Shown here piece after piece: positions 17,361-27,289 of a stretch of DNA of 64,000 nucleotides. The translations under genes were made by a program, and so were the position numbers. The first letter of the stretch is position 1. Every line of letters begins with the position of its first letter. The notes below the pieces were generated by a model. That model saw nothing but the letters and a program-made list of their open reading frames with translations, did no database searches and was not told where the DNA came from. The DNA is from Dyadobacter fermentans DSM 18053 (lineage in GTDB: Bacteria; Bacteroidota; Bacteroidia; Cytophagales; Spirosomataceae): positions 3,410,001-3,474,000 of the forward strand of contig NC_013037.1 of assembly GCF_000023125.1 (NCBI RefSeq), written 5' to 3'.

Positions 17361-18452
17361 ATGTCGACGACCACACATCAAATCCCGGAAGACGAACTAT
17401 CCCCGAAGGAAGTCGTTGAGAAAGTACTGGTAATCAAAGATGCACTGATCCGTAACTGGAAATGGCTCTTGCTTCTGCCGGTTGTAGGTTTCGGTATCGG
17501 CTATGCCATGGATACTTACGAGAACAAGCCGCCGACCTACGAGGCCAATGTGGTGTTTAACCTCGGTGCCGCGGGCGCCAGCTCAGGCATTGGCGACGTA
17601 GCAGGCCTATTGGGCCTGGGTGCTCAGCCGGACGCGAATATCTTCACCGGAGAAAACTTTTTTTACTTCGTGAAATCGCGCCCCGTCTTGGAGCGCAACC
17701 TCATGAAAGAGGTCGAGATCAACGGTAAAAAGCAGATCCTCGCCAATTTCTACATCGATTCCAGCGGCATTAAGACTTCCGACTGGGCCGATTATCCGGA
17801 CTTGCAGAAATTCCAGTTCGCGACGAACGATCTGAAAAAGATGGATATCAACTCCCGGATCAACCTCAATGCGATCGTGAAGCGGTGCGCGGAGGCAACG
17901 GAAATCGCGTCGCTCGACCGGAAATCGTCATTTACATCGCTCTCCACCAAAATGGAGAACGAACACCTCGCCGGCCTTTGGGTAACTACCCTGCTCGAAA
18001 CCGTGGAGGAAATGTATACCGAAAACCAGACGCAGAAAACACGGAAAACGCTCCGCCTGCTTCAACACCGCGCCGACTCGCTGGCGGCTGTATTGGGCAT
18101 TGCCGAACACAAACTGGCCAAGCAGCTCGATTACAGCCAGCAGATCATGATGCCGGAAGCGAAAGTATCGGCCAACAGCATGGAAAGAAAATCTTCATTC
18201 CTGCAACAGCTGTACTACGAAGCGATGGCCAATGCGGAGAAAATGCGGATTTCACTCGTGAAGGAAGCCCCGCTTTTCACAGAGATCGAAGGTATCAAAG
18301 TGCCTTTGGATGTTAAATATGAAGACAAGCGCAATGCCAAAATCGGGGCACTGGCGGGATTGATGATTGCACTGATCCTTGTGTATTTCAGAACAGTGTT
18401 TTCCACCCCTACCACCACCACTACCGTACGTAAGGAAGTAGTAACGGCATAA
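17361..18452 (+). CDS. Polysaccharide co-polymerase / chain-length determinant (Wzz-like) protein
   Basis: The protein has 363 residues with two transmembrane helices (about 33-50 and 325-345) flanking a large periplasmic, partly coiled-coil domain. This is the typical PCP topology. No kinase domain is attached. It probably controls chain length or links the inner-membrane exporter to the OPX protein. It sits between the OPX and ABC permease genes with 2-base gaps on both sides, so it is co-translated with them. A Gly/Ala-rich stretch near residues 65-90 (GAAGASSGIGDVAGLLGLGA) is typical of Bacteroidetes members. Confidence 0.88.
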   Translation: MSTTTHQIPEDELSPKEVVEKVLVIKDALIRNWKWLLLLPVVGFGIGYAMDTYENKPPTYEANVVFNLGAAGASSGIGDVAGLLGLGAQPDANIFTGENFFYFVKSRPVLERNLMKEVEINGKKQILANFYIDSSGIKTSDWADYPDLQKFQFATNDLKKMDINSRINLNAIVKRCAEATEIASLDRKSSFTSLSTKMENEHLAGLWVTTLLETVEEMYTENQTQKTRKTLRLLQHRADSLAAVLGIAEHKLAKQLDYSQQIMMPEAKVSANSMERKSSFLQQLYYEAMANAEKMRISLVKEAPLFTEIEGIKVPLDVKYEDKRNAKIGALAGLMIALILVYFRTVFSTPTTTTTVRKEVVTA

Positions 18453-18454
18453 TC

Positions 18455-19288
18455 ATGGCAACTCAACACTCTATTACTATTAAGGCCGGCGGGTCTGAAA
18501 AAGATTACTGGAAAGACCTTTGGCTGAACAGGCAATTGCTGTGGATTCTTTCTAAAAGAGATATTTCCGTTCGTTATAAGCAAACACTCCTCGGCGTGGC
18601 ATGGAGCGTGCTGCGGCCGCTGATGACGATGGTCGTAATGGTGTTCGTATTCAGTTACCTGGCCAAAATCAAAAGCGATCCCGGTGTTCCCTACCCTTTG
18701 ATGGTGTTGAGCGGGCTCACAATCTGGACTTTTTTCGCCAACACGTTTACGCAGATCAGTAACAGTATCCTGATCAACTCCAACCTGGTTTCTAAGGTTT
18801 ACTTTCCCAGGCTGCTCATGCCGCTCAGCTCTATCGCCGTAGGTTTCGTCGATTTTTTGATCACATTCGGGATATTCCTGATCCTGACAGCCGCCTTCCA
18901 GCACCCGATCAGCTGGCAGATTGTATTTCTTCCTTGCTTCATTTTACTTACATTTATTACTTCAATGGGCTTTGGCCTGTTTTTTGCGGTATTAAATGTA
19001 CGGTTCCGCGATATCGGTCAGCTGATCCCGTTTCTGGTCCAGGTTGGTATGTACGCCTGTCCGGTCGCTTACAGCAGCACACTGGCGCAGGGCACATGGT
19101 TTGAAAAATATTATAACCTGAACCCGCTCGTAGGTATTATCGACGGTTTCCGCTGGTGCCTGTTGGGGGACAAAGCCTACTTCAATCCGGAGAGCTTGTA
19201 TTCCACCGCGGCGATATCAACGATCATACTGATCATTTCGCTGATCTATTTCCGTAAAAAGGAGAATACGTTCGTAGACCATATCTGA
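18455..19288 (+). CDS. ABC-2 type polysaccharide export permease (Wzm-like)
   Basis: The protein has 277 residues and about six transmembrane helices. An N-terminal amphipathic segment contains SKRDISVRYKQTLLGVAWS, the conserved entry motif of Wzm/KpsM-type permeases. It would form the inner-membrane channel for undecaprenyl-linked glycan, powered by the ATPase encoded next. The start lies 2 bases after the PCP gene and the ATPase start 17 bases after its stop. Assignment is strong. Confidence 0.93.
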   Translation: MATQHSITIKAGGSEKDYWKDLWLNRQLLWILSKRDISVRYKQTLLGVAWSVLRPLMTMVVMVFVFSYLAKIKSDPGVPYPLMVLSGLTIWTFFANTFTQISNSILINSNLVSKVYFPRLLMPLSSIAVGFVDFLITFGIFLILTAAFQHPISWQIVFLPCFILLTFITSMGFGLFFAVLNVRFRDIGQLIPFLVQVGMYACPVAYSSTLAQGTWFEKYYNLNPLVGIIDGFRWCLLGDKAYFNPESLYSTAAISTIILIISLIYFRKKENTFVDHI

Positions 19289-19305
19289 AACAATCACACT
19301 TGGGC

Positions 19306-20565
19306 ATGTCTGTAATAGTAGCTGAGAATATCAGCAAGAAATATATCATCGACCACCAGCGCAAAAACGGCTCGTCCGGTTTGCGCGACATTGTTTCCGA
19401 CACGGTCAACAAGGTTCTTTCACGCAAAAAAAGCGGTTCGGACTTTGCTGAAAAAGAGGAGTTCTGGGCTCTTCAGGACATCAATTTCAGCATCGATAAA
19501 GGCGACCGCATCGGGATCGTGGGCCATAACGGGGCGGGAAAATCGACCCTGCTCAAAATCCTGAGCCGCATTACCGAACCTACCACCGGCCAGATCAAGA
19601 TCGACGGCCGCATTGCCAGCTTGCTGGAAGTGGGTACTGGCTTTCACCCCGAACTCACCGGCCGCGAGAACATTTTCCTCAACGGCGCCATTTTGGGTAT
19701 GTCAAAGGGCGAGATCCGCGAGTCGTTCGATGCGATCGTGGACTTTGCGGGCGTTGAGAAGTTCCTTGATACGCCGGTAAAAAGATATTCGTCGGGGATG
19801 TATGTGCGCCTCGGTTTCGCGATTGCGGCCCACCTCAATCCCGAGATCCTGATCGTAGACGAAGTACTCGCCGTAGGTGACACCGAGTTCCAGAAGAAAT
19901 GTCTCGGTAAAATGCGCGATGTTTCCGAAAGTGGCCGCACGCTGCTTTTCGTGAGCCATAACCTCACCGCCATTCAGGCTCTTTGCAACAAATCGTTTTA
20001 TTTCGAAAAAGGCCGCCTGATCGATCAGGGCGAAACTTCGCACATTGTTACCAACTACCTCAGCAAAGTTTCGCACAAGTCACTGGAAAAGCATTGGGAT
20101 AACATTGAATCCGCTCCGGGCAACGACCAGGTGCGCGTGAAGAGTTTCAAACTTTTTCCGGAATACCAGGACGATCTCACGCACATCGACGTCCGCACGC
20201 CGATCAACTTCCAGTTTGAATTCTGGAACCTTGTGGAAGGCGCTTCGCTGAACCTCAGCATGCACCTGTACACTTTCACGGGCGAATGTATTTTCAATGT
20301 AGGCACCCAGGCCGAAAATTTCGCAAAAGGCCTTGTAAGCGGCACCTGCGAAATTCCGGGCAACTTCCTTAACGACGGTTCGTACGTGGTGTCGATGATG
20401 ATCGTGAAAGACACGAGCACCGTGCTGTACAATATGGAAGAAGCCCTGGTATTTGATATTGAGGATTACCGCGAAAATGTGACCTGGTATGGCAAATGGC
20501 CCGGCTATATTCGCCCTCAGCTCAATTTTTCCATTCGCCAAACTGAACACGTAGTGAATGATTAA
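19306..20565 (+). CDS. Polysaccharide ABC transporter ATP-binding protein with C-terminal Wzt domain
   Basis: The protein has 419 residues. The nucleotide-binding domain has Walker A GHNGAGKST (73-81), the signature region YSSGMYVRLGF and Walker B ILIVDEVLAVGD. After about residue 245 a C-terminal beta-sandwich of about 170 residues resembles the Wzt-C domain, which in O-antigen exporters recognises the modified chain end. ATG 19306 is preferred to the in-frame TTG 19300. Its last 8 bases overlap the aminotransferase gene. No chain-capping methyltransferase or kinase is visible in the locus, so what the domain reads is open. Confidence 0.92.
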   Translation: MSVIVAENISKKYIIDHQRKNGSSGLRDIVSDTVNKVLSRKKSGSDFAEKEEFWALQDINFSIDKGDRIGIVGHNGAGKSTLLKILSRITEPTTGQIKIDGRIASLLEVGTGFHPELTGRENIFLNGAILGMSKGEIRESFDAIVDFAGVEKFLDTPVKRYSSGMYVRLGFAIAAHLNPEILIVDEVLAVGDTEFQKKCLGKMRDVSESGRTLLFVSHNLTAIQALCNKSFYFEKGRLIDQGETSHIVTNYLSKVSHKSLEKHWDNIESAPGNDQVRVKSFKLFPEYQDDLTHIDVRTPINFQFEFWNLVEGASLNLSMHLYTFTGECIFNVGTQAENFAKGLVSGTCEIPGNFLNDGSYVVSMMIVKDTSTVLYNMEEALVFDIEDYRENVTWYGKWPGYIRPQLNFSIRQTEHVVND

Positions 20566-21640
20566 CGTCACTAAAACCTTTCTACCCGATCAGGAAGAAT
20601 ATCTGCAATATGTCCGTGGAATCTGGGAACGTGGTTATCTGACCAACAACGGACCACTTTTACAACAGCTCGAAGGACAGCTGAAAGAATATTTGAACGT
20701 AGATTACCTTTACTTCTGCGGTAATGGAACGATCGTTCTGCAAATCGCGATCAAGGCGCTGGAACTGAAAGGCGAGATCATCACGACGCCCTTCTCCTAC
20801 TGCGCCACTTCCAACGCGATTTTGTGGGAAAACTGCACGCCTGTCTTTGTAGACATCGACGCGGCGACATTCAACATCAATGCAGAACTGATCGAAGCGT
20901 CGATCACCCCGGCGACGTCGGCCATTCTCGCTACACACGTGTACGGCAACCCCTGCGACGTGGAAGCGATCGAGGCGATTGCACAAAAGCATAACCTGAA
21001 AGTGATATACGACGCCGCACACGCGTTCGGCGTTACCTATAAAGGCAAATCCCTGCTTTCCTACGGCGACCTGAGCACATGCAGCTTCCACGCTACGAAA
21101 GTGTTCCATACCATCGAAGGCGGTGCTTTGATTTCCAACCATCCTGAACTCGACCGCAAGCTGCATCTCCTGCGCGCATTCGGCCACCAGGGCGACGAGC
21201 ATTATGAGTTCGCCGGCATCAATGGCAAAAACTCGGAATTTCATGCGGCCATGGGATTGGTGAACCTGCCGCAGGTACCGGCCATCATCCAGGCACGCAA
21301 GGAAGTGTTCGAGGCTTACGATAGCCTGCTCAACTGGGATATTCTGTTCAAACCGACGCTTAGCGCCGACATTGAGTACAACTACGCCTATTATCCGGTA
21401 GTATTTCCTTCGGAAGCGGTGATGTTCAGGGTAATGGAAGCGCTGAAAGTCGGAGAAATCATTCCACGCAGATATTTTTATCCCTCGCTGAACACCCTTT
21501 CTTTCATGCCGAGGCAAATTGCCTGCCCTGTTTCTGAGGATATCGCGGCAAGAGTGTTAAGTTTGCCATTATATGTAGGGCTTCCTTACGAGGACATCGA
21601 AAGGATTTCCCGCATGATCAACGGTCATTTATCACCATAA
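20558..21640 (+). CDS. DegT/DnrJ/EryC1/StrS family PLP-dependent sugar aminotransferase
   Basis: The protein has 360 residues and fold type I. The PLP lysine is Lys181 in SFHATKVFHTIEGG, and Asp152 in VIYDAAHAFG should contact the pyridine nitrogen. The HAFG and EGGA motifs are complete. These enzymes convert nucleotide-linked 3- or 4-keto sugars to amino sugars such as perosamine, Qui4N or Fuc3N. The start overlaps the Wzt gene by 8 bases. A hexapeptide acyltransferase three genes downstream could acylate the product. The keto sugar it uses is not supplied by any gene in the window. Confidence 0.92.
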   Translation: MINVTKTFLPDQEEYLQYVRGIWERGYLTNNGPLLQQLEGQLKEYLNVDYLYFCGNGTIVLQIAIKALELKGEIITTPFSYCATSNAILWENCTPVFVDIDAATFNINAELIEASITPATSAILATHVYGNPCDVEAIEAIAQKHNLKVIYDAAHAFGVTYKGKSLLSYGDLSTCSFHATKVFHTIEGGALISNHPELDRKLHLLRAFGHQGDEHYEFAGINGKNSEFHAAMGLVNLPQVPAIIQARKEVFEAYDSLLNWDILFKPTLSADIEYNYAYYPVVFPSEAVMFRVMEALKVGEIIPRRYFYPSLNTLSFMPRQIACPVSEDIAARVLSLPLYVGLPYEDIERISRMINGHLSP

Positions 21641-21644
21641 TCGC

Positions 21645-23693
21645 ATGGTCATTTTTTATTGGCTAACCTTTTTCCTGTTTTTATACGGTATCAGCTTCGT
21701 CGCAAAAAAAATTGCTCAACCATCCCTCACGGAGCTGATCATTTCATTCTTCCTTCTTTTTGTCGGTAGCATTATCCCTACCGGCTTTGTACTGTCGGCG
21801 CTGGACCTTACCGCGAACGTGTACGCCTGGATCGCCGGGACTTTTACCGTGCTTGCCTTGCATTATGTGCTGTGGACGCGGCTTGTGCCCGTGAATGCGG
21901 CGTACTCTATTCGCGGCCTCATCGCCAACCGGCTTTCGACGTTCAGGCTGTGGACCAAGGAGTTATCGCCCTACCTGAAAGTGATTTTCGGGGCTATGTT
22001 CCTCACATTCGCGATCGTCGGAATTACCAACCTGATCCTCGTGCTCTTTACAGCGCCCAACGAATGGGACAGCATGACCGGGCATTTGAACCGGGCCATC
22101 CGCTACATTCAGCGCGGTACGATGGAGCATTTCGGTGGCGCCAACTGGAATATGGATACCTATCCGAAGAGCCTCACCACGATCCATATTTACTCCTACC
22201 TGATCAGCGGCGATATTGAGAATGCATTCAAACTCATTCATCAATTGTCGTTTTATGTGACGCTCGTGTCGGTTTTCGGGATCGCGCAGCGGATTGGGCG
22301 GAACCTCTCGGCCAGCTTCTTCTGTGCGCTGGCTTACAGCATGTTCCTCGATTTCCTGATGCAGGCCGTAACCACCGAAACGGATATCGTGCTCACGGCC
22401 TATCTGAGCTGCCTGCTGTATTTCATTTTCACCTATTATACCAGCCGCGACAACCGCTACCTGTACCTGGGCGGCATGACGTTCGCGATCGTGACGGGCC
22501 ACAAGGCGACATTTGCATTGCTCATGCCATCGGTGTTTGTGATCATGATCTACACCGTCTTCCTGGCGCCCGATTTCAAGGTGTTTTTTGAAAGAACCCT
22601 GCGGCTAGGCATCGCTATTGCACTTTTTGCATTGATTTATACCATTCCAACTGGCTATATCCGCAATATCCAGGTCTTCGGCCATCCTATTGGTCCTCCT
22701 ACGGCGCGCTACCATCAGTCGTACGAGCGGGCGGGCGGCGCGGCGAACCTCTTTGAGCAGGGCAGCCGGAATGTGATCCGTTATACCTACGATTTTTGTA
22801 ACCTCGACGGCATCCGGAATGCGCAATGGGGCTACGACCTCAACACCGTCATCCGCAAGCCGCTCGTGCTGCTGGAAGACAAGCTGCGCATGCGCCTGGA
22901 CGAGGAAGCAGATTTTACCATCGTGCCATTCTCGTTTCAGCGCGGGTTTTATTATTACAATGCAAACCCTTACTGGGGCGTATTCGGCTTCGCATTGATC
23001 CTCCCGATCATGCTGCTCGTGCTGATCCGCGTTTTCCGGTCGCGCGTGCATTTTTTCCTGGTGATCGCATTCTGCCTGAACCTGGCCGCGATCTCCTATT
23101 CCGCGGCTTATGATCCGTTCAAAGGGCGGTATTTTATGGAAGCGGGACTTTTTGGGGTACTTTTCCTGCTCCTGCTGTTTTCGCACCACCGGCTGTCGAT
23201 TATCAAGCCGCGGCGTAATGTGTGGAAGGGATACATTATGGTCATCGTGGGGCTGGCCTGTATTTCGGCGGTGATGGCTGTTTATCTCAACATCCGCTGC
23301 CTTCCGCTGCCTTCGTTCGGCATGGAATCCGCATTGACGATGGACCGCATTCCTTATCAGACATTCGCGCGTCCGGATATCACCAAAGCCTACGTCCGCT
23401 TCGACTCCATCGTACCCGAGAATGCGACCGTAGCGCTCGCGACCGTGAACAGCGATTTTGAATACCCGCTTTACGGAAAAGACCTTACCCGGAAACTGAT
23501 TTCCATCAACCCGTTTGAAGAAGGCCTGCGCCCGATTCCCGAAGACGCGGATTACCTGTTCTATGCCCGCAAGGTCATCAACGACACCAGCAAGATCCGC
23601 GCATTGCCTACCGACATCCGGCTGGGCTCCGACACCACCATGACGGGCCTGATCGAAAAGGGGGAAGATTATTATCTGCGAAAACTCAAATAG
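21645..23693 (+). CDS. Multi-pass membrane protein, probable GT-C type glycosyltransferase
   Basis: The protein has 682 residues and about 11-13 hydrophobic helices. An early extracytoplasmic loop contains NEWDSMTGH, where an acidic residue could play the catalytic part seen in ArnT/PMT-type enzymes, followed by GGANWNMDTYPKS. The C-terminal 120 residues form a soluble domain. It has no predicted cytoplasmic nucleotide-sugar domain, which suits a lipid-linked sugar donor. Its place within the polysaccharide operon (4-base and 8-base gaps) supports a role in assembling or decorating the glycan. The exact family is not recognised; this is a fold-level inference. Confidence 0.6.
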   Translation: MVIFYWLTFFLFLYGISFVAKKIAQPSLTELIISFFLLFVGSIIPTGFVLSALDLTANVYAWIAGTFTVLALHYVLWTRLVPVNAAYSIRGLIANRLSTFRLWTKELSPYLKVIFGAMFLTFAIVGITNLILVLFTAPNEWDSMTGHLNRAIRYIQRGTMEHFGGANWNMDTYPKSLTTIHIYSYLISGDIENAFKLIHQLSFYVTLVSVFGIAQRIGRNLSASFFCALAYSMFLDFLMQAVTTETDIVLTAYLSCLLYFIFTYYTSRDNRYLYLGGMTFAIVTGHKATFALLMPSVFVIMIYTVFLAPDFKVFFERTLRLGIAIALFALIYTIPTGYIRNIQVFGHPIGPPTARYHQSYERAGGAANLFEQGSRNVIRYTYDFCNLDGIRNAQWGYDLNTVIRKPLVLLEDKLRMRLDEEADFTIVPFSFQRGFYYYNANPYWGVFGFALILPIMLLVLIRVFRSRVHFFLVIAFCLNLAAISYSAAYDPFKGRYFMEAGLFGVLFLLLLFSHHRLSIIKPRRNVWKGYIMVIVGLACISAVMAVYLNIRCLPLPSFGMESALTMDRIPYQTFARPDITKAYVRFDSIVPENATVALATVNSDFEYPLYGKDLTRKLISINPFEEGLRPIPEDADYLFYARKVINDTSKIRALPTDIRLGSDTTMTGLIEKGEDYYLRKLK

Positions 23694-23701
23694 CCCAAGC
23701 C

Positions 23702-24400
23702 ATGACTATTGCCATCATGCAGCCGTATATTTTCCCATATATCGGCTATTTCCAGCTGATCGCTGCCGTGGACAAGTTCATTATTTACGACGATGTGAAC
23801 TTTATCAACAAAGGCTGGATCAACCGGAACAACTTGCTCGTGGGTGGAAAACCGCACCTGTTCACCATCCCGCTCAGAGACGCCAGCCAGAACAAACTGA
23901 TCCTGGAAGTGGAACTTGCCAAACATGAGCAATGGCAGAAAAAGTTATCCAAGACCATTCAGCAGTCATATCAGAAGGCTCCCTGTTATCAAAAGGTTTT
24001 TGAACTGATCGAAGAAATCGTAAATTTAGAAGTTGATACAATCAACGAACTGACTATATACGCATTGAAAAAAACCTGCGCGTACATGGGCATAGGCACG
24101 GAGATTGTTCCCTCTTCAACGATATATAACAATAAACACCTGAAAGGCCAGGACCGCATTCTGGATATCTGTAAACAGGAACAGGCAAACCACTACATCA
24201 ATCCGATTGGCGGGGTGGAGCTGTACGACAAAGGGCAATTTGAAAAAGAGGGAATCAGACTGGACTTCATAAAAAGTATAGCGAGCCCGTACCCCCAATT
24301 TAAAAATGCTTTCGTACCTTGGTTGTCTGTTATAGACATTCTGATGTTTAACGGCCCGGACGATATCAGGAAACAATTAGAGGCATACGAACTAATTTAG
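23702..24400 (+). CDS. WbqC family protein
   Basis: The protein has 232 residues and begins with the WbqC signature (IAIMQPYIFPYIGYFQLI, then DKFIIYDDVNFINKGWINRN). Family members occur in O-antigen and capsule loci and have been linked to amino-sugar or acyl modification, without a firmly established reaction. Here it lies between a GT-C-like gene and a hexapeptide acyltransferase, downstream of a sugar aminotransferase, which fits a role in N-acyl amino-sugar synthesis. The family call is firm; the reaction is not. Confidence 0.9.
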   Translation: MTIAIMQPYIFPYIGYFQLIAAVDKFIIYDDVNFINKGWINRNNLLVGGKPHLFTIPLRDASQNKLILEVELAKHEQWQKKLSKTIQQSYQKAPCYQKVFELIEEIVNLEVDTINELTIYALKKTCAYMGIGTEIVPSSTIYNNKHLKGQDRILDICKQEQANHYINPIGGVELYDKGQFEKEGIRLDFIKSIASPYPQFKNAFVPWLSVIDILMFNGPDDIRKQLEAYELI

Positions 24401-24402
24401 TA

Positions 24403-25059
24403 ATGGCGAAGATTATCGTTTTTGGAGTACTCGACACCGCAGAACTAGCGCACTATTATTTAACCCATGACTCTGAGCATGAGGTTGTTGCATTCACCGT
24501 CAATCGCCAATACATCGAACATGACAATTTCCATGGCTTGCCCGTGGTAGCATTCGAGGATGTGGAAACCCTTTTCCCGCCTTCGGAATACAAGTTCTTT
24601 GCACCTATGACCGGCCGCAACATGAACCGCAATCGCGAGGCTATTTACAACCACGCCAAAGCGAAAGGTTACGAATTCATTTCCTATATCAGTTCCCGTG
24701 CGACGCTCTTTAACAACGAGATCGGCGAGAACTGTTTTATCCTTGAAGACAATACGATTCAGCCGTTCACCACCATTGGCAACAATGTAGTGCTATGGAG
24801 CGGCAACCATATCGGCCACCACGGGCAGATCAAGGACCACGTATTCTTTACCTCGCATGTGGTGCTTTCTGGGCATTGTGTGGTGGAATCGTACTCCTTC
24901 TTCGGCGTGAACGCCACCATCCGTGACTATACGACCATCGCGCAGGGCACATTGGTGGGAATGGCTTCGGCTATCACCAAAGAGACCGAGGAATGGGGCG
25001 TGTATGTCGGAAATCCCGCGAAAAAAGTACCCGGAAAGATGAGTTACGAAGCCTACTGA
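24403..25059 (+). CDS. Sugar acyltransferase with left-handed beta-helix (PglD/NeuD-like)
   Basis: The protein has 218 residues. A small Rossmann-like N-terminal domain (IIVFGVLDTAELAHYYL) is followed by hexapeptide repeats from about residue 95 (IGENCFILEDNTIQPFTTIGNNVVLWSGNH), with His residues in NHIGHHG that could act as the catalytic base. The end has a typical GNPAKKVPG turn. It probably transfers an acetyl or other acyl group to an amino or hydroxyl sugar. It starts 2 bases after the WbqC gene. The aminotransferase at 20558 is the likely supplier of its acceptor. Confidence 0.88.
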   Translation: MAKIIVFGVLDTAELAHYYLTHDSEHEVVAFTVNRQYIEHDNFHGLPVVAFEDVETLFPPSEYKFFAPMTGRNMNRNREAIYNHAKAKGYEFISYISSRATLFNNEIGENCFILEDNTIQPFTTIGNNVVLWSGNHIGHHGQIKDHVFFTSHVVLSGHCVVESYSFFGVNATIRDYTTIAQGTLVGMASAITKETEEWGVYVGNPAKKVPGKMSYEAY

Positions 25060-25088
25060 GTCGGATTGAGAGCTAGCTAATATCGGTA

Positions 25089-26309
25089 ATGGAGCAGAAG
25101 AAGATACTTTTTGTGAGTCACGACGCCAACAGGGCAGGCAGCCAGTTGTTGCTGTTGCAGCTGTTGCGGCTTCTGAAAGAACGTGGCGTTCCGATGCACC
25201 TGCTGCTCTGTAACGGAGGTGAACTCGAATCGGAATTCGAAGAAGTAGTCGGCGTAACGCGCCTTTACCATAAAAAGATTACTACGCCGCCATTAACCGG
25301 CAAAATCCTGCGCAAAACCAACCTGCTGAAAATGTACGAGGAGCGCTCGCTGCAAAAAGGCAACGAACGGATCCTGGCCGAGCTCGAACAACAGAACATC
25401 GGCCTGATTTTCATCAATTCCATTGCCAATGCGGAAGTTTATTACGATTTCCTGAGGCCGTTCCATCAGTTGCCGCTGGTGCTGTTTGTGCATGAGCTGG
25501 CCATGTCGGTGAAGATTTACACCCAGGAAAAGCAGCTCGCCTACCTGCTCAAAAAAACCGATCACCTGATCGCCGTTTCGAATGCAGTAGCCGATTATTA
25601 CATCCGCAAATACGACTTCCCGGGCGCACACGTGAGCACATTTACGCTCATCGACCACGAGCACATTGATCAGCGCCTGGCAGCCGTGCAGCACGACATT
25701 CTCGAAAAAACCTATAAAGTGCCCGAAGACGCGATCGTGATAGGCGGTTGCGGAAATGCCGAATGGCGCAAGGGCAATGATATTTTCAACTGGATCGCCA
25801 GCCGGGTGATCCGCAAAACGCAGCCGCTGCCGGTCTATTTTGTATGGGTAGGCGCCGGCCCGCAGCACGAAATTTACGAGCTCATCGCCAGCGATATCCG
25901 CCAGATGGGCCTCAGCGACAAGATCATTCTCATTCCGCCGACGCCGCGCGCGCTGGATTATATCAACCGCTTCGATGTACTGCTGCTGAGCTCCCGCGAA
26001 GACCCCTACCCGCTCGTGGTGATGGAAGCCGCATTGCAGGAAATACCGGTTGTTTGCTTTGAAGACGCCGGCGGCGCACCCGAACTCATCGAGGCCGATG
26101 CGGGATTTGTGGTTCCTTATATGGATATTTCCGCTGCATCGGACGCGATCATTCAGCTGATCCTCGACCCGTCACTGAGAAATACCATGGGCCAGAATGC
26201 CCGCAGAAAGGTTTTGGAAAGGCATAATACCGACAAAAGCGTCGCCAGTGTCGAAGCCATTATTCAAAAGTACTTACCTTTGCAGGTTTCGGAACAGCAC
26301 AATCAATGA
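25089..26309 (+). CDS. Glycosyltransferase family 4 (GT-B fold)
   Basis: The protein has 406 residues. The N-terminal half has an ILFVSHDANRAGSQLLLLQLL opening, and the C-terminal Rossmann domain has the GT4 pattern WRKGNDIF, YFVWVGAGP and LLLSSREDPYPLVVMEAALQEIPVVCF, with the EX7E-like acidic pair around EDPYPLVVMEA. It would add a sugar to the growing lipid-linked repeat on the cytoplasmic side. The stop overlaps the next start by 4 bases (ATGA). Donor and acceptor are unknown. Confidence 0.92.
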   Translation: MEQKKILFVSHDANRAGSQLLLLQLLRLLKERGVPMHLLLCNGGELESEFEEVVGVTRLYHKKITTPPLTGKILRKTNLLKMYEERSLQKGNERILAELEQQNIGLIFINSIANAEVYYDFLRPFHQLPLVLFVHELAMSVKIYTQEKQLAYLLKKTDHLIAVSNAVADYYIRKYDFPGAHVSTFTLIDHEHIDQRLAAVQHDILEKTYKVPEDAIVIGGCGNAEWRKGNDIFNWIASRVIRKTQPLPVYFVWVGAGPQHEIYELIASDIRQMGLSDKIILIPPTPRALDYINRFDVLLLSSREDPYPLVVMEAALQEIPVVCFEDAGGAPELIEADAGFVVPYMDISAASDAIIQLILDPSLRNTMGQNARRKVLERHNTDKSVASVEAIIQKYLPLQVSEQHNQ

Positions 26310-27289
26310 CCATTGCCTTTACCATTTGCTCCATCAATTACCTCGCGCAAGCCCGGACATTAGGAGATTCGCTCAAAGCGACCAACCCGGATGTCCGGTT
26401 TTTCATTGGTCTGGTGGACACGCTTCAAGGGGTTGCATTTGAAGATTCGTACGCACCCGCGTACCCGATGATCGAGATCGACAAGATCGAAATCCGCGAT
26501 TTTCAGGAAATGTGCGCCCGGTATAACATTACAGAGCTCAACACGGCGGTAAAACCGTTTTACTTCACCTATTTTTTCAAACATTATCCGGAGGCGGACA
26601 ACGTCATCTATTTTGACCCGGATATCATTGTTTTCCAGCCGCTGACCGAACTTAAAAATTCCCTGGCAAAGCACCGCGCCGTGCTCACGCCGCACATCAA
26701 CACGCCGATCGACGACCGGCTGACGCCCAACGAGCTGCACCACCTCAATACGGGTGTTTACAATCTGGGCTTCGTGGCATTCAACCGTTCCGAAGAAAAC
26801 GACCGGTTCATTTCCTGGTGGGAAGAAAAATTGCGCTACGAATGCCTGATAGACCTTTGCAATGGCCTTTTTGTAGATCAGAACTGGATGAATTTCCTGC
26901 CTGTATTTGTGCCCGATACGCATATCGAGCGAAACCCCGGTTACAATGCGGCGTACTGGAATTTGCACGAACGGACCTTTACGAAGCGCGACGGACACTG
27001 GTATGTGAATGAAGAAAATCCGTTGATATTCTTCCATTACAGCGGCTATGATCCTGCCAAACCGGATATTTTGTCGAAATATCAGGACCGCTTCGAGCTC
27101 AGCCGGCGTACCGACCTGACGGACCTATTTGCATTGTACAAAAACTGCCTGATCGACAACGGGAACGCCTATTACCGCAAATTCCCCTGCTCGTACATCA
27201 AGCCCGCGCCGGTGCGCCGGTACATGCGTGTGCGGAAATATCTGAAAATGCCTGTCAATTACCTGATCGGCAAGCTGCAAACGATCTGA
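26306..27289 (+). CDS. GT-A type glycosyltransferase with DxD motif
   Basis: The protein has 327 residues. The N-terminus IAFTICSINYLAQARTLGDSL and the motif VIYFDPDIIVFQPL, with DPD at 104-106, fit a metal-dependent nucleotide-sugar transferase related to GT8-like enzymes. Further conserved blocks are HLNTGVYNLGF and CNGLFVDQNWMNF. It overlaps the GT4 gene by 4 bases, and its stop overlaps the DUF5672 start by one base. The gene at 28051 is a clear paralogue with the same blocks but without DxD. The sugar is not known. Confidence 0.82.
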   Translation: MTIAFTICSINYLAQARTLGDSLKATNPDVRFFIGLVDTLQGVAFEDSYAPAYPMIEIDKIEIRDFQEMCARYNITELNTAVKPFYFTYFFKHYPEADNVIYFDPDIIVFQPLTELKNSLAKHRAVLTPHINTPIDDRLTPNELHHLNTGVYNLGFVAFNRSEENDRFISWWEEKLRYECLIDLCNGLFVDQNWMNFLPVFVPDTHIERNPGYNAAYWNLHERTFTKRDGHWYVNEENPLIFFHYSGYDPAKPDILSKYQDRFELSRRTDLTDLFALYKNCLIDNGNAYYRKFPCSYIKPAPVRRYMRVRKYLKMPVNYLIGKLQTI

